A DNA stretch of 16,169 nucleotides from Lachnospiraceae bacterium (GTDB lineage: Bacteria; Bacillota_A; Clostridia; Lachnospirales; Lachnospiraceae). Position numbers and translations under genes: made by a program. The notes under the pieces were generated by a model that saw nothing but the letters and a program-made list of their open reading frames with translations, was not told the DNA's origin and did not search any database. The DNA lies in assembly GCA_024690425.1 (NCBI GenBank), contig JAILCT010000174.1, positions 1 through 16,169 of the forward strand, read 5' to 3'. How positions within the stretch are numbered: the stretch's first letter is position 1; each line of letters starts with the position of its first letter. Below are positions 1 through 6,228 of the stretch, piece by piece.

Positions 1-14
1 TAAATTTTAATTAA

Positions 15-30
15 AATTGGCTTGCCAATT
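15..30. promoter_or_regulatory. inverted repeat over the tRNA promoter -35 region
   Basis: AATTGGC, two bases, then GCCAATT: a perfect 7-bp dyad. It covers the -35 hexamer (22-27) of the predicted tRNA-Arg promoter. No T-tract follows, so it does not look like a terminator of an upstream gene. It could be an operator, or it could be chance in AT-rich DNA. Confidence 0.35.
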
Positions 31-50
31 CGATGAAAAGAATATATAAT
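22..50 (+). promoter_or_regulatory. sigma-A type promoter of tRNA-Arg
   Basis: TTGCCA (22-27), a 17-bp spacer and TATAAT (45-50). This is five of six consensus bases at -35 and a perfect -10 with ideal spacing. Transcription would begin near base 57, giving a leader of about 11 nt before the mature tRNA 5' end, as is usual for a singly transcribed tRNA gene. Confidence 0.8.
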
Positions 51-67
51 CTTTTTTGTTGTATTAA

Positions 68-141
68 GTCTACGTAGCTCAGCAGGATAGAGCGTTCGCC
101 TCCTAAGCGAAAGGTCGGAGGTTCGAATCCTCTCGTGGACG
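68..141 (+). tRNA. tRNA-Arg (anticodon CCT)
   Basis: A complete cloverleaf can be drawn. The acceptor stem is 68-74 with 134-140 (one G-T pair) and the discriminator is G141. The D stem is 77-80 with 90-93. The anticodon stem is 95-99 with 107-111, around loop 100-106 with anticodon CCT at 102-104, reading AGG (Arg). The T stem is 117-121 with 129-133, around the loop TTCGAAT. The 3' CCA is not encoded (G141 is followed by GGAA), so maturation needs a CCA-adding enzyme, and one is encoded at 11060-12424. The gene has its own promoter and terminator. Confidence 0.96.
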
Positions 142-142
142 G

Positions 143-193
143 GAACAATACAAGGGTACCCGGGAATGATCCCGGGTACTTTTTGTATTGTTC
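143..193 (+). terminator. intrinsic terminator after tRNA-Arg
   Basis: The inner stem GTACCCGGGA (156-165) pairs perfectly with TCCCGGGTAC (170-179) around a 4-nt loop, followed by T180-T184. An outer stem, GAACAATACAA (143-153) with TTGTATTGTTC (183-193), extends the hairpin over the T-tract. It lies 1 nt after the tRNA. Confidence 0.9.
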
Positions 194-489
194 TCATTTT
201 GTCGGATATGAACAGATTTGAAACAAATAATTGTCACATATAAGCACATTTTTTAATGAAATTATGCACTTCGTACAAATCAAAAACCCGTGAATTGTAG
301 TGAATATAGAATATTTACAGGGGATATTGTAATGTTCAGACATATATGTTATCTTGTGTCTGTAATCGGAATATTCTAATATATATAGTCACATATGTGA
401 CAGTAAGTAATTCTTTACAGAATAAGGAGGTGGTTAAGGGAAGAATATAATTATGGAACTGTAAATAACTAAATAAGGGGGTGCTTATT
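194..489. other. AT-rich intergenic region, no gene recognised
   Basis: No convincing ORF on either strand. It contains a 14-bp palindrome (388-401), a 9-bp direct repeat of half of it (GTCACATAT at 233-241 and 388-396), a spaced inverted repeat CAGACA (337-342) / TGTCTG (357-362), a TATAAT at 446-451 without a good -35, and a strong but unattached AGGAGGTGG at 425-433. A three-codon ORF (ATG GAA CTG TAA, 453-464) lies just before the next gene. The promoter of the 490-1500 gene must be in here, but I cannot place it securely. Confidence 0.6.
388..401. promoter_or_regulatory. 14-bp palindrome, candidate operator
   Basis: GTCACATATGTGAC is a perfect palindrome about 90 bp upstream of the 490 start codon. 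Its left half plus core (GTCACATAT) recurs at 233-241 in the same intergenic region. This is what a dimeric regulator's site would look like. The order TCACA..TGTGA is the reverse of the CRP/FNR type, so no known family is assigned. Confidence 0.4.
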
Positions 490-1500
490 ATGAGTGAGAG
501 CAGTGATAAGGAAAATGATAACAGGAGAGAAAGAAGAAAGCTCAGACCTATCGCCATGGCATACATAAAGGGCCAGACCGAAGATCTTCCCACGGATGGA
601 ATAAGCCTGTCAAGAATACAAGCACATATTCTTGATTTTATAAAATATTGTTATAAGAGGATAAATGACAAAGGCTATGTGGAAGATGAGATGGTTGACG
701 AGGTACGCAATATAGGAGTAATCCTCAAGGCCTACTGTGATATAAAAAACGGAGATCTCTGCAGCGAATTCTATAACTTCAATATCCGATTGCTGAATCT
801 GCTGTTTAAGGAAGGATGCAATTGCAACAAGAATCAGGTGATCGTATTATTTGAAAGAAGTGAAATCCTTACATTACTAAGCATATTTTTTATTCAGTAT
901 AAGACCTGCATATTTGACATCAATTTAATCCTGGATTATTGCGACACCTCTGTTGAAGCTAAAAATATAAATATGCTTTGTTTTATGACATATCAGTTTT
1001 GTTCCCAAGTTAAAGATATTAAGAAGATCAGAATGGAGGAGCTGTCTATCGATGAATTGGAAAAGGGTATAAGCCTGGGATATTTTAACGATAAAAGGGC
1101 GGAATTAGGAAAATACCTTAGAGAGTTACTTATATGCAAAAATGAAAATGATAAGGGATCCTTTGAGATACTGTGCTTTAAGCTCTTAAGGCTTCATATC
1201 CTCGGAAAGCTTGAGATATATGCATTTTCGGATCTTGTAAAGGACCATATATTGTACAGGCTCATGTATAAACCCTGGGAAGTTGATTTTAAAACCATCA
1301 GGCTTAACCTCTTTATAGGACTCGTTAACGTTAAGATCCGTAATATTGTTATAAAATACGGAGGTTATGAATTCTATTTAAGAGTCAGGGCAGCCAAAAA
1401 GAGAAATAAGAACATAAAGAATTCTTATATATTCAGCGGAGTTCTGCAAAATGAGAATTTCAAGAGGATCTATTATGAAAATAAACTCGCCAAGGCATGA
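490..1500 (+). CDS. hypothetical protein, 336 aa
   Basis: I do not recognise this family. The ATG at 490 is preferred over the in-frame GTG at 481 because AAGGGGGTG (475-483) sits at normal ribosome-site distance from 490 and overlaps the GTG. The protein is soluble in appearance: a charged N-terminus (about residues 1-15, rich in Asp, Glu, Arg, Lys), then a mostly helical, Leu/Ile/Lys-rich body with about a dozen scattered cysteines, including a CNC pair, and a basic C-terminus (RAAKKRNKNIKN and on). There is no signal peptide or clear membrane segment. By eye its DNA is more AT-rich in the middle (around 900-1020) than the housekeeping genes to the right. It stands alone, between a terminated tRNA gene and an exonuclease that has its own promoter, so context gives no function. 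That it is a real gene is supported by length, start context and codon pattern. Confidence 0.8.
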   Translation: MSESSDKENDNRRERRKLRPIAMAYIKGQTEDLPTDGISLSRIQAHILDFIKYCYKRINDKGYVEDEMVDEVRNIGVILKAYCDIKNGDLCSEFYNFNIRLLNLLFKEGCNCNKNQVIVLFERSEILTLLSIFFIQYKTCIFDINLILDYCDTSVEAKNINMLCFMTYQFCSQVKDIKKIRMEELSIDELEKGISLGYFNDKRAELGKYLRELLICKNENDKGSFEILCFKLLRLHILGKLEIYAFSDLVKDHILYRLMYKPWEVDFKTIRLNLFIGLVNVKIRNIVIKYGGYEFYLRVRAAKKRNKNIKNSYIFSGVLQNENFKRIYYENKLAKA

Positions 1501-1523
1501 ATGTCTGTGTTTGCAAGGTTTCG

Positions 1524-1552
1524 TTGAAATAATCGGGTCCATTTAGTATAAT
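1524..1552 (+). promoter_or_regulatory. promoter of the exonuclease gene, leaderless geometry
   Basis: TTGAAA (1524-1529), a 17-bp spacer and TATAAT (1547-1552). The -10 ends 7 nt before the ATG at 1560, so transcription should start at or within a base or two of the start codon. There is no purine-rich ribosome site between them. Confidence 0.75.
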
Positions 1553-1559
1553 AAGTCCT

Positions 1560-2528
1560 ATGAATTACATAGTACTTGATCTGGAATGGAACCAGTCATC
1601 CGACAGGTTTAACAAGGATTACGGTCTTCCCTTTGAAATACTGGAGATCGGAGCTGTTAAGCTCAATCGGAAGATGATGGTGGTGGATAATTTCAATGAG
1701 CTGATAAAACCTCAGATTTATCACACCATTCACTATATCACAACGAAAATAATAAATATGGATAAGGAAGACCTGGAAAAGGGTCGTCCGTTTCCTGAAG
1801 TAATGGAAGAATTCCTTAAATGGTGCGGAAGAGATTATATGTTCTGTATCTGGGGAACCCTTGATCTTACCGAGCTTCAGAGAAATATGGTCTACTACGG
1901 AATGGATGAACTTAGCAAGGGTCCGCTTATGTATTTTGATATCCAGAAGTTTTTTTCCATGACTTATGAGGATGGTAAGGTCAGAAGAGCACTTGAATGG
2001 GCTGTTGATTATCTCCATATTAAGAAGGATATCCCCTTTCACCGGGCTCATGCGGATGCCTACTACACGGCCAAGGTTTTTAAGATCATAGATGCCTATA
2101 AACCCGAGATAGAAAAATATGTTTCCTATGATGTTTTCATGGTCCCGCAGAACAAACGGCAGGAGATACACGCTAACTTCCGGACATATTCCAAGTATAT
2201 TTCAAGGGAATTCCCCGATAAGAATTCGGCCATAGAAGATAAGGAAGTAAGCGCCACCAAGTGTTATCTGTGCGGCCGTAACTGTAAGAAAGAGCTGAAA
2301 TGGTTTTCGGTAAACGGTAAGAATTATTTCTGCCTTGCTTATTGCAAGAAGCATGGATATTTAAAAGGCAAAGTGAGGATGAAGAAAGCTGATGACGGAA
2401 ATGTATATGTGATCAAAACGCTTAAGCTTGTTGATGAGGAAGTAGCCAGAGAGATACATGAGAAACAGGATAAACTGAGAATCCAGAGAATGGAAAAGAG
2501 ACACAGTAAAAAAGAAAAGACCGAATAG
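1560..2528 (+). CDS. DEDDh-family 3'-5' exonuclease with C-terminal Cys-rich module, 322 aa
   Basis: Predicted metal-dependent 3'-5' exonuclease of the RNase T/DnaQ superfamily, closest by eye to the ERI-1/KapD-like branch; the substrate (RNA or DNA) cannot be told from sequence. Exo I is VLDLEW with D7 and E9, Exo II is WGTLDLTEL with D102, and Exo III is HRAHADAYY with H161 and D166, so all five catalytic residues are present. The nuclease domain ends near residue 180. The remaining ~140 residues hold a likely zinc-binding module (C235-x2-C238, C242, C258-x3-C262, H265) and a Lys/Arg-rich tail. The start is fixed: the upstream frame is closed by a stop 30 nt before the ATG, with no other usual start codon between, and a later start would lose D7 and E9. 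No Shine-Dalgarno is visible. The stop codon lies inside the loop of the terminator shared with the converging gene. Confidence 0.88.
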   Translation: MNYIVLDLEWNQSSDRFNKDYGLPFEILEIGAVKLNRKMMVVDNFNELIKPQIYHTIHYITTKIINMDKEDLEKGRPFPEVMEEFLKWCGRDYMFCIWGTLDLTELQRNMVYYGMDELSKGPLMYFDIQKFFSMTYEDGKVRRALEWAVDYLHIKKDIPFHRAHADAYYTAKVFKIIDAYKPEIEKYVSYDVFMVPQNKRQEIHANFRTYSKYISREFPDKNSAIEDKEVSATKCYLCGRNCKKELKWFSVNGKNYFCLAYCKKHGYLKGKVRMKKADDGNVYVIKTLKLVDEEVAREIHEKQDKLRIQRMEKRHSKKEKTE

Positions 2529-2541
2529 GCCTTTTCTTTTT
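2509..2541. terminator. bidirectional intrinsic terminator
   Basis: AAAAAGAAAAG (2509-2519) pairs perfectly with CTTTTCTTTTT (2531-2541), with an inner CC/GG pair around the loop. It has T-rich 3' arms on both strands and lies between two convergent genes. The exonuclease stop codon (2526-2528) is in the loop, and the carboxypeptidase stop is 4 nt beyond. Confidence 0.8.
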
Positions 2542-2544
2542 ACT

Positions 2545-3999
2545 TTATAATCTTAAATTGTTATTTCTCTTCTTATATCGCTTTCTTTTCAGGTTTTTCT
2601 GGTGGCGGCCCGAATAGGAATAACTTAAGATAAAGGATCTCGTGAACAGGAAGAGAAGGATGATCCCCAGTATAACAACCAGGATTATTATTATTCGCCG
2701 TACATTTATAAAGACGATGTTTTTGTTTTTACTGAATGACTTGGGCTGGGTTCCGTCGGCAGCAGATCTTATTATATTCGCAAAATCGAATATATCATCT
2801 TCGGTCTGGGCATAATCAAGGGTCGTTGAACCTACATTATTACCGGAAAAATTATAAGTAAGGGTTGCCACATACCCTTTGGAACCATCGGAATAGTCAA
2901 GTGTGACATGGAGATCATCAAACGATGCTGTCTTGGGTATTATCACATATCCGGAGTCATTGAGTTCAAGTGCCTGCCTGGAACTACCCATGATGTCAAG
3001 ATCGGTCTTGAAAAAAGTTGAAGAGTCAAGAGTATAACGGGTTTCATTATCCTTGATGTTCAATATCTGAAAACCGTCAAACCCATAATCAAAAAGCTTC
3101 TGCGTATCAAGGAACTGATCGGGACTCTCCTCCTTCATGATAACGCATATAAGCCGCATCCCGCCCCTTTCAGCACAGCTTACAAGTGTCTGCCTTGCAT
3201 CCTTGGTATATCCTGTCTTGCCTCCGATGAAACCGTCATACTGATATTTAAAACCCCGGACCATAAGGTGGTGGTTATCCATTATCCTCTCCTGAGACTG
3301 GATATTGGTAGCCGGGATAGTGTAGGTCCTTGTTCCGGATATATTGGCAAAAGCTTCATTCTTATAGCATTCCCTGGCAATAAGGGCAAGATCATAGGCG
3401 GAAGTATAATGATCTTCATTCGGAAGTCCGTTGGCATTTATAAAGTGAGTGTTGTTACAGCCAAGAGCTGCAGCACGCTCGTTCATCATATTTACAAAAC
3501 CGTCAAGGCTTCCTCCGACATGTTCTGCAAGGGCATAGGCAACTTCATTGGCTGATCCCAGCATCAGTCCGTAAAGGCATTGCTCAACAGTCATCTGCTC
3601 GCCCACATCTATACCTATCCTGGAGCTGTCGGAATCAACATTGAATATCGCATCATGAGAAAAGGTCACCACTTCATCCATTGTAGTGTTCTCAATGGTA
3701 AGAAGGGCAGTCATCATCTTGGTGGTTGATGCGGGATAGAGTTCCTCATGGATATTCTTGGAATAAAGAACGGTTCCGGTGTTAAAATCCATAAGGATCG
3801 CCGATTCGGCACCAAGCGCAGGTCCTTCAGGCCAGCCTTCCCATGTATTGCTCTCGACCGGGAGGAACATACGCTCCTGCGCGGCAGCCTTCTGATCTGC
3901 TGTAGGTATCGTATTTACCGCATAAACGGAAACACTGCAGCAGATGAGGGTCAGAAAGGATACAATTGTAAAAAAGCTATATCTTAATAATTTCATCAT
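2545..3999 (-). CDS. D-alanyl-D-alanine carboxypeptidase, membrane-anchored (S11/PBP5 family), 484 aa
   Basis: Low-molecular-weight penicillin-binding protein that removes the terminal D-Ala from peptidoglycan stem peptides outside the membrane. There is an N-terminal signal peptide (about residues 1-27, hydrophobic core then VYA). The catalytic motifs are PASTTK (S91, K94), GSAN (S149-N151) and GGKTG (K261-G263), all intact. Residues about 310-410 are beta-rich, as in the PBP5 C-terminal domain. A hydrophobic helix near 436-452 and a very basic tail (RHQKNLKRKRYKKR) would anchor it with the tail inside the cell; most relatives use an amphipathic helix or shorter anchor. DacF is the usual name for such proteins in Firmicutes, but I cannot assign a symbol securely. 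The start has two adjacent ATGs and no ribosome site. It is divergent from trmB. Confidence 0.93.
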   Translation of the reverse strand: MMKLLRYSFFTIVSFLTLICCSVSVYAVNTIPTADQKAAAQERMFLPVESNTWEGWPEGPALGAESAILMDFNTGTVLYSKNIHEELYPASTTKMMTALLTIENTTMDEVVTFSHDAIFNVDSDSSRIGIDVGEQMTVEQCLYGLMLGSANEVAYALAEHVGGSLDGFVNMMNERAAALGCNNTHFINANGLPNEDHYTSAYDLALIARECYKNEAFANISGTRTYTIPATNIQSQERIMDNHHLMVRGFKYQYDGFIGGKTGYTKDARQTLVSCAERGGMRLICVIMKEESPDQFLDTQKLFDYGFDGFQILNIKDNETRYTLDSSTFFKTDLDIMGSSRQALELNDSGYVIIPKTASFDDLHVTLDYSDGSKGYVATLTYNFSGNNVGSTTLDYAQTEDDIFDFANIIRSAADGTQPKSFSKNKNIVFINVRRIIIILVVILGIILLFLFTRSFILSYSYSGRHQKNLKRKRYKKRNNNLRL

Positions 4000-4004
4000 T
4001 ATCT

Positions 4005-4010
4005 ATAATA
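4005..4010 (-). promoter_or_regulatory. possible -10 element of the 2545-3999 gene
   Basis: TATTAT on the minus strand ends 5 nt before the first ATG and 8 nt before the second. No good -35 at 16-18 bp is visible. No Shine-Dalgarno lies upstream of the gene, so transcription may start at the start codon, but the evidence is weaker than for the three other cases in this window. Confidence 0.3.
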
Positions 4011-4040
4011 CAATACTTTCGGGAAAAAACCTAGGACATA

Positions 4041-4049
4041 TGGTATACT
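4041..4049 (+). promoter_or_regulatory. possible extended -10 promoter of trmB
   Basis: TGGTATACT fits an extended -10 (TGnTATAAT with one mismatch). A second candidate, TATAAT, lies at 4059-4064. Neither has a clear -35. Either would give a short leader carrying the trmB ribosome site. Confidence 0.4.
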
Positions 4050-4087
4050 AAGATACGTTATAATATTAAGGGAAAGTAAGGATAAAA

Positions 4088-4738
4088 ATGAGACTCAGGA
4101 ATATCACAGGATCAAGAGAGATCATAGCAGAGAATAAATATGTGGTCCATGAACCGGAAAAATACAGGGATTGTTGGAAACGGGAGATATTTAACAATGA
4201 CAATCCGATACATGTTGAGATTGGTATGGGGAAGGGCCGCTTTATCATGGAACTTGCAGAAAAAAACCCTCATATTAATTATATAGGGATAGAAAAGTAT
4301 TCAAGTGTCCTTCTCAGAGCCATACAGAAGATGGAGAATAACAGTCTGCCGAATCTTGTTTTTATAAGAATGGATGCGGAAGATATCACGGAAATATTCG
4401 GGGAGGGGGAGACAGACAGGATCTATCTTAACTTTTCCGATCCATGGCCTAAGGACAGGCATGCAAAGAGACGTCTGATGTCGGGTAATTTTCTTGAGAA
4501 ATATACCCATATCCTGAACAGGGAGGGGATCGTTGAATTCAAAACAGATAACAGGCCATTGTTTGAATATGCTCTTTTGGAGGTTCCCGCCGCAGGCTGG
4601 GAAATTATAAACAAAACCTATGATCTTCATAATACCGCCGATATGATGGAAGGCAATATCATGACGGAATATGAAGAAAAATTCTCTGCATTGGGTAATC
4701 CGATATGCAAGTATATAATAAGGCAGAAAAGGAACTGA
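4088..4738 (+). CDS. trmB: tRNA (guanine-N7-)-methyltransferase TrmB, 216 aa
   Basis: Transfers a methyl group from S-adenosylmethionine to N7 of guanine 46 in the variable loop of tRNAs. The family hallmarks are all present: the SAM-binding motif VEIGMGKGRFI (residues 43-53), the acidic IGIEK strand end (66-70), RMDAED (94-99), the substrate/catalytic segment NFSDPWPKDRH (115-125) and the C-terminal TEYEEKF (193-199). Length is normal for bacterial TrmB. The start is supported by AAGGA (4078-4082) 5 nt before ATG. It is followed at 20 bp by the TSCPD small protein, probably on the same transcript. Confidence 0.97.
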   Translation: MRLRNITGSREIIAENKYVVHEPEKYRDCWKREIFNNDNPIHVEIGMGKGRFIMELAEKNPHINYIGIEKYSSVLLRAIQKMENNSLPNLVFIRMDAEDITEIFGEGETDRIYLNFSDPWPKDRHAKRRLMSGNFLEKYTHILNREGIVEFKTDNRPLFEYALLEVPAAGWEIINKTYDLHNTADMMEGNIMTEYEEKFSALGNPICKYIIRQKRN

Positions 4739-4758
4739 GGGAAAGGAGGACAAAGATA

Positions 4759-5010
4759 ATGAAGCATTATACATATTCACCCAAGGGAGTATGTGCAAGA
4801 CAAATCGATTATGATCTTGATGAGAAAGGAAAGATATATAATCTTAAGTTTATGGGAGGCTGTAACGGAAACCTTAAGGCTATAGGCAAGCTTCTTGAGG
4901 GAACGGATGCCCGCAGGGCCGCCGGAATCCTTAAGGGGAATGACTGTGCCGGAAAGGGTACATCATGTGCAGACCAGCTGGCAAGATCCATAGAAGAGGC
5001 TCTGGGCTGA
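4759..5010 (+). CDS. stand-alone TSCPD-domain small protein (TIGR03905-like), 83 aa
   Basis: Small protein made of a single TSCPD domain, the module also found at the C-terminus of some B12-dependent ribonucleotide reductases; the role of stand-alone copies is not established as far as I know. It opens with MKHYTYSPKGVCARQI, followed by FMGGCNGNL and GKGTSCADQLA (the motif that names the domain). C12, C35, C63 and C70 are candidate metal or redox cysteines. The ATG at 4759 is chosen because AAAGGAGG (4742-4749) lies 9 nt upstream; the upstream in-frame ATG at 4705 is inside trmB and has no ribosome site. It converges on the acyltransferase with only 5 bp between the stop codons. Confidence 0.9.
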   Translation: MKHYTYSPKGVCARQIDYDLDEKGKIYNLKFMGGCNGNLKAIGKLLEGTDARRAAGILKGNDCAGKGTSCADQLARSIEEALG

Positions 5011-5015
5011 CAAGC

Positions 5016-6146
5016 TCAGCTGTTCCTTCTGCTTACCGGCCTGCCGGTGATGAAGGGGAAGAAGCGGTTGATGATGAATATGGTGACAGTCACATAAAGA
5101 AGGAATATAAGTACGATGATACCATAACATATATAACCGCGGGCCCTTGTAAGATACTGGTTCAGATACATTGCGGCAAGGAGCGAGAGCCGCATTATGG
5201 CTGAATTGTTATGGACAGCCATGAAGGTAAGAGAGTTTACCCCGTAGAATTTAAGAACCGGGAAGCTGGTTTCTTCATTTATCCTGCTGCCGATATGAAT
5301 CCCTGAGAGGAGCATGCTTATGAGGATGACCGCTAATGAACCGGATATGGAGCTTAAATAATACAGGGGATAGTTATTGAGGACGAGTGACCTGAAATCA
5401 ACAGGACGGTTTATTGTATTGATGTAAATATTTATCACAAGCAGAACGGATATAGCCGGGATGATAAGCAAACGGCTATTTGAGAGCTTCGTACCTGTTA
5501 ACCGTAGGCCAATGTATATGTAGTATCCGATAAAGATATAGGAGCAGGCAAATACCGGTCTTATAAGGGTTATAATAAGCTCATTGATCCTCTCGTATAT
5601 TTCAGCATTGTTGGGCAATCCGCCCCTCAATTGATTTGCAGCAATCGCACATGTTAACAATAAGAGAATCGCGATAAATGATTTATGGTTCTTAAAACGT
5701 TGGGTAAGGAACACGAAGAGGATCTCTCCTGCAAACAGGGCAGGCAGAAACCATAATACATTCATCCCGTACATTCCGAATACATACCATAACTGGATAA
5801 AGAGAGTCTTGAGCGGAACAACCTTGTCTATGAGTAATGAATAAAGGACAATAAAAATATAGATAAGGCTGAACCAGAAGTAGGGGATCATTATGGACTT
5901 AAATCTTTTTTTGGTAAAGACCTTTATATCGGCTGCATTCTCACCCTTAACGGCCATGAGCATTCCCGAAATGATGAAAAAGAGGGCCATATGGAATGAG
6001 AATATCCATGAACATAAGCTGAGTATGTATGGGGAATATGAGAAAACAGTATCATTTTGAAGGTGACCGAGCAGGACCAGTATCATACCGATCCCCTTGG
6101 CTATATCAAGATATACGATTCGTTTCTTCTTATTTATATTGTCCAT
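5016..6146 (-). CDS. membrane acyltransferase, family 3 (OafA/NolL-type), 376 aa
   Basis: Polytopic inner-membrane protein that by family transfers an acyl (often acetyl) group to a sugar or other extracytoplasmic acceptor; the acceptor is unknown here. The N-terminal motif RIVYLDIAKGIGMILVLLGH (D14, H28), the segment FHMALFFIISG (51-61) and NVLWFLPAL are typical of the family. About ten hydrophobic segments run to a short basic end (GRPVSRRNS). The ATG at 6146 is chosen because the family motif begins right after it. An in-frame ATG at 6260 would add 38 residues and overlap the divergent small gene, and one at 6164 sits across the predicted promoter. There is no Shine-Dalgarno, and the -10 box ends 7 nt before the ATG. 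A role in modifying wall or surface glycans would suit the neighbouring carboxypeptidases. Confidence 0.88.
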   Translation of the reverse strand: MDNINKKKRIVYLDIAKGIGMILVLLGHLQNDTVFSYSPYILSLCSWIFSFHMALFFIISGMLMAVKGENAADIKVFTKKRFKSIMIPYFWFSLIYIFIVLYSLLIDKVVPLKTLFIQLWYVFGMYGMNVLWFLPALFAGEILFVFLTQRFKNHKSFIAILLLLTCAIAANQLRGGLPNNAEIYERINELIITLIRPVFACSYIFIGYYIYIGLRLTGTKLSNSRLLIIPAISVLLVINIYINTINRPVDFRSLVLNNYPLYYLSSISGSLAVILISMLLSGIHIGSRINEETSFPVLKFYGVNSLTFMAVHNNSAIMRLSLLAAMYLNQYLTRARGYICYGIIVLIFLLYVTVTIFIINRFFPFITGRPVSRRNS

Positions 6147-6153
6147 AGAAAAG

Positions 6154-6182
6154 AGTATATCCATTAAGTGCTTAAAAATCAA
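6154..6182 (-). promoter_or_regulatory. promoter of the acyltransferase gene, leaderless geometry
   Basis: On the minus strand: TTGATT (6182-6177), a 17-bp spacer, TATACT (6159-6154), then 7 nt (CTTTTCT) to the ATG at 6146. The predicted transcript begins at the start codon. Confidence 0.6.
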
Positions 6183-6228
6183 ATCCGGAAAGCTTAGTCC
6201 ATAAATGATAAAAACACAGGAGGAGAAC

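Noticed and set aside
68..141. tRNA-Arg as attachment site of an integrated element
   Set aside because: No integrase, no phage or plasmid gene, and no repeat of the tRNA 3' end seen in the window.
481..489. GTG start at 481 for the first protein
   Set aside because: The GTG overlaps the G-rich ribosome site; the ATG at 490 has the right spacing.
1596..2171. 191-aa minus-strand ORF inside the exonuclease gene
   Set aside because: It is a shadow of a gene with all DEDDh motifs. It has no ribosome site and no recognisable domain.
4705..4758. Earlier ATG for the TSCPD protein
   Set aside because: It lies inside trmB without a ribosome site. The 4759 ATG has AAAGGAGG 9 nt upstream and begins at the domain edge.
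4301..4798. 165-aa minus-strand ORF across trmB
   Set aside because: It lies opposite a certain trmB gene and its own composition shows no family pattern.
5006..5020. GCTGA/TCAGC hairpin between the TSCPD and acyltransferase genes as terminator
   Set aside because: Only 5 bp of stem and no T-tract on either strand.
5035..5048. ACCGGC-CT-GCCGGT inverted repeat
   Set aside because: It encodes the acyltransferase C-terminus, has no T-tract, and is likely chance or weak structure.
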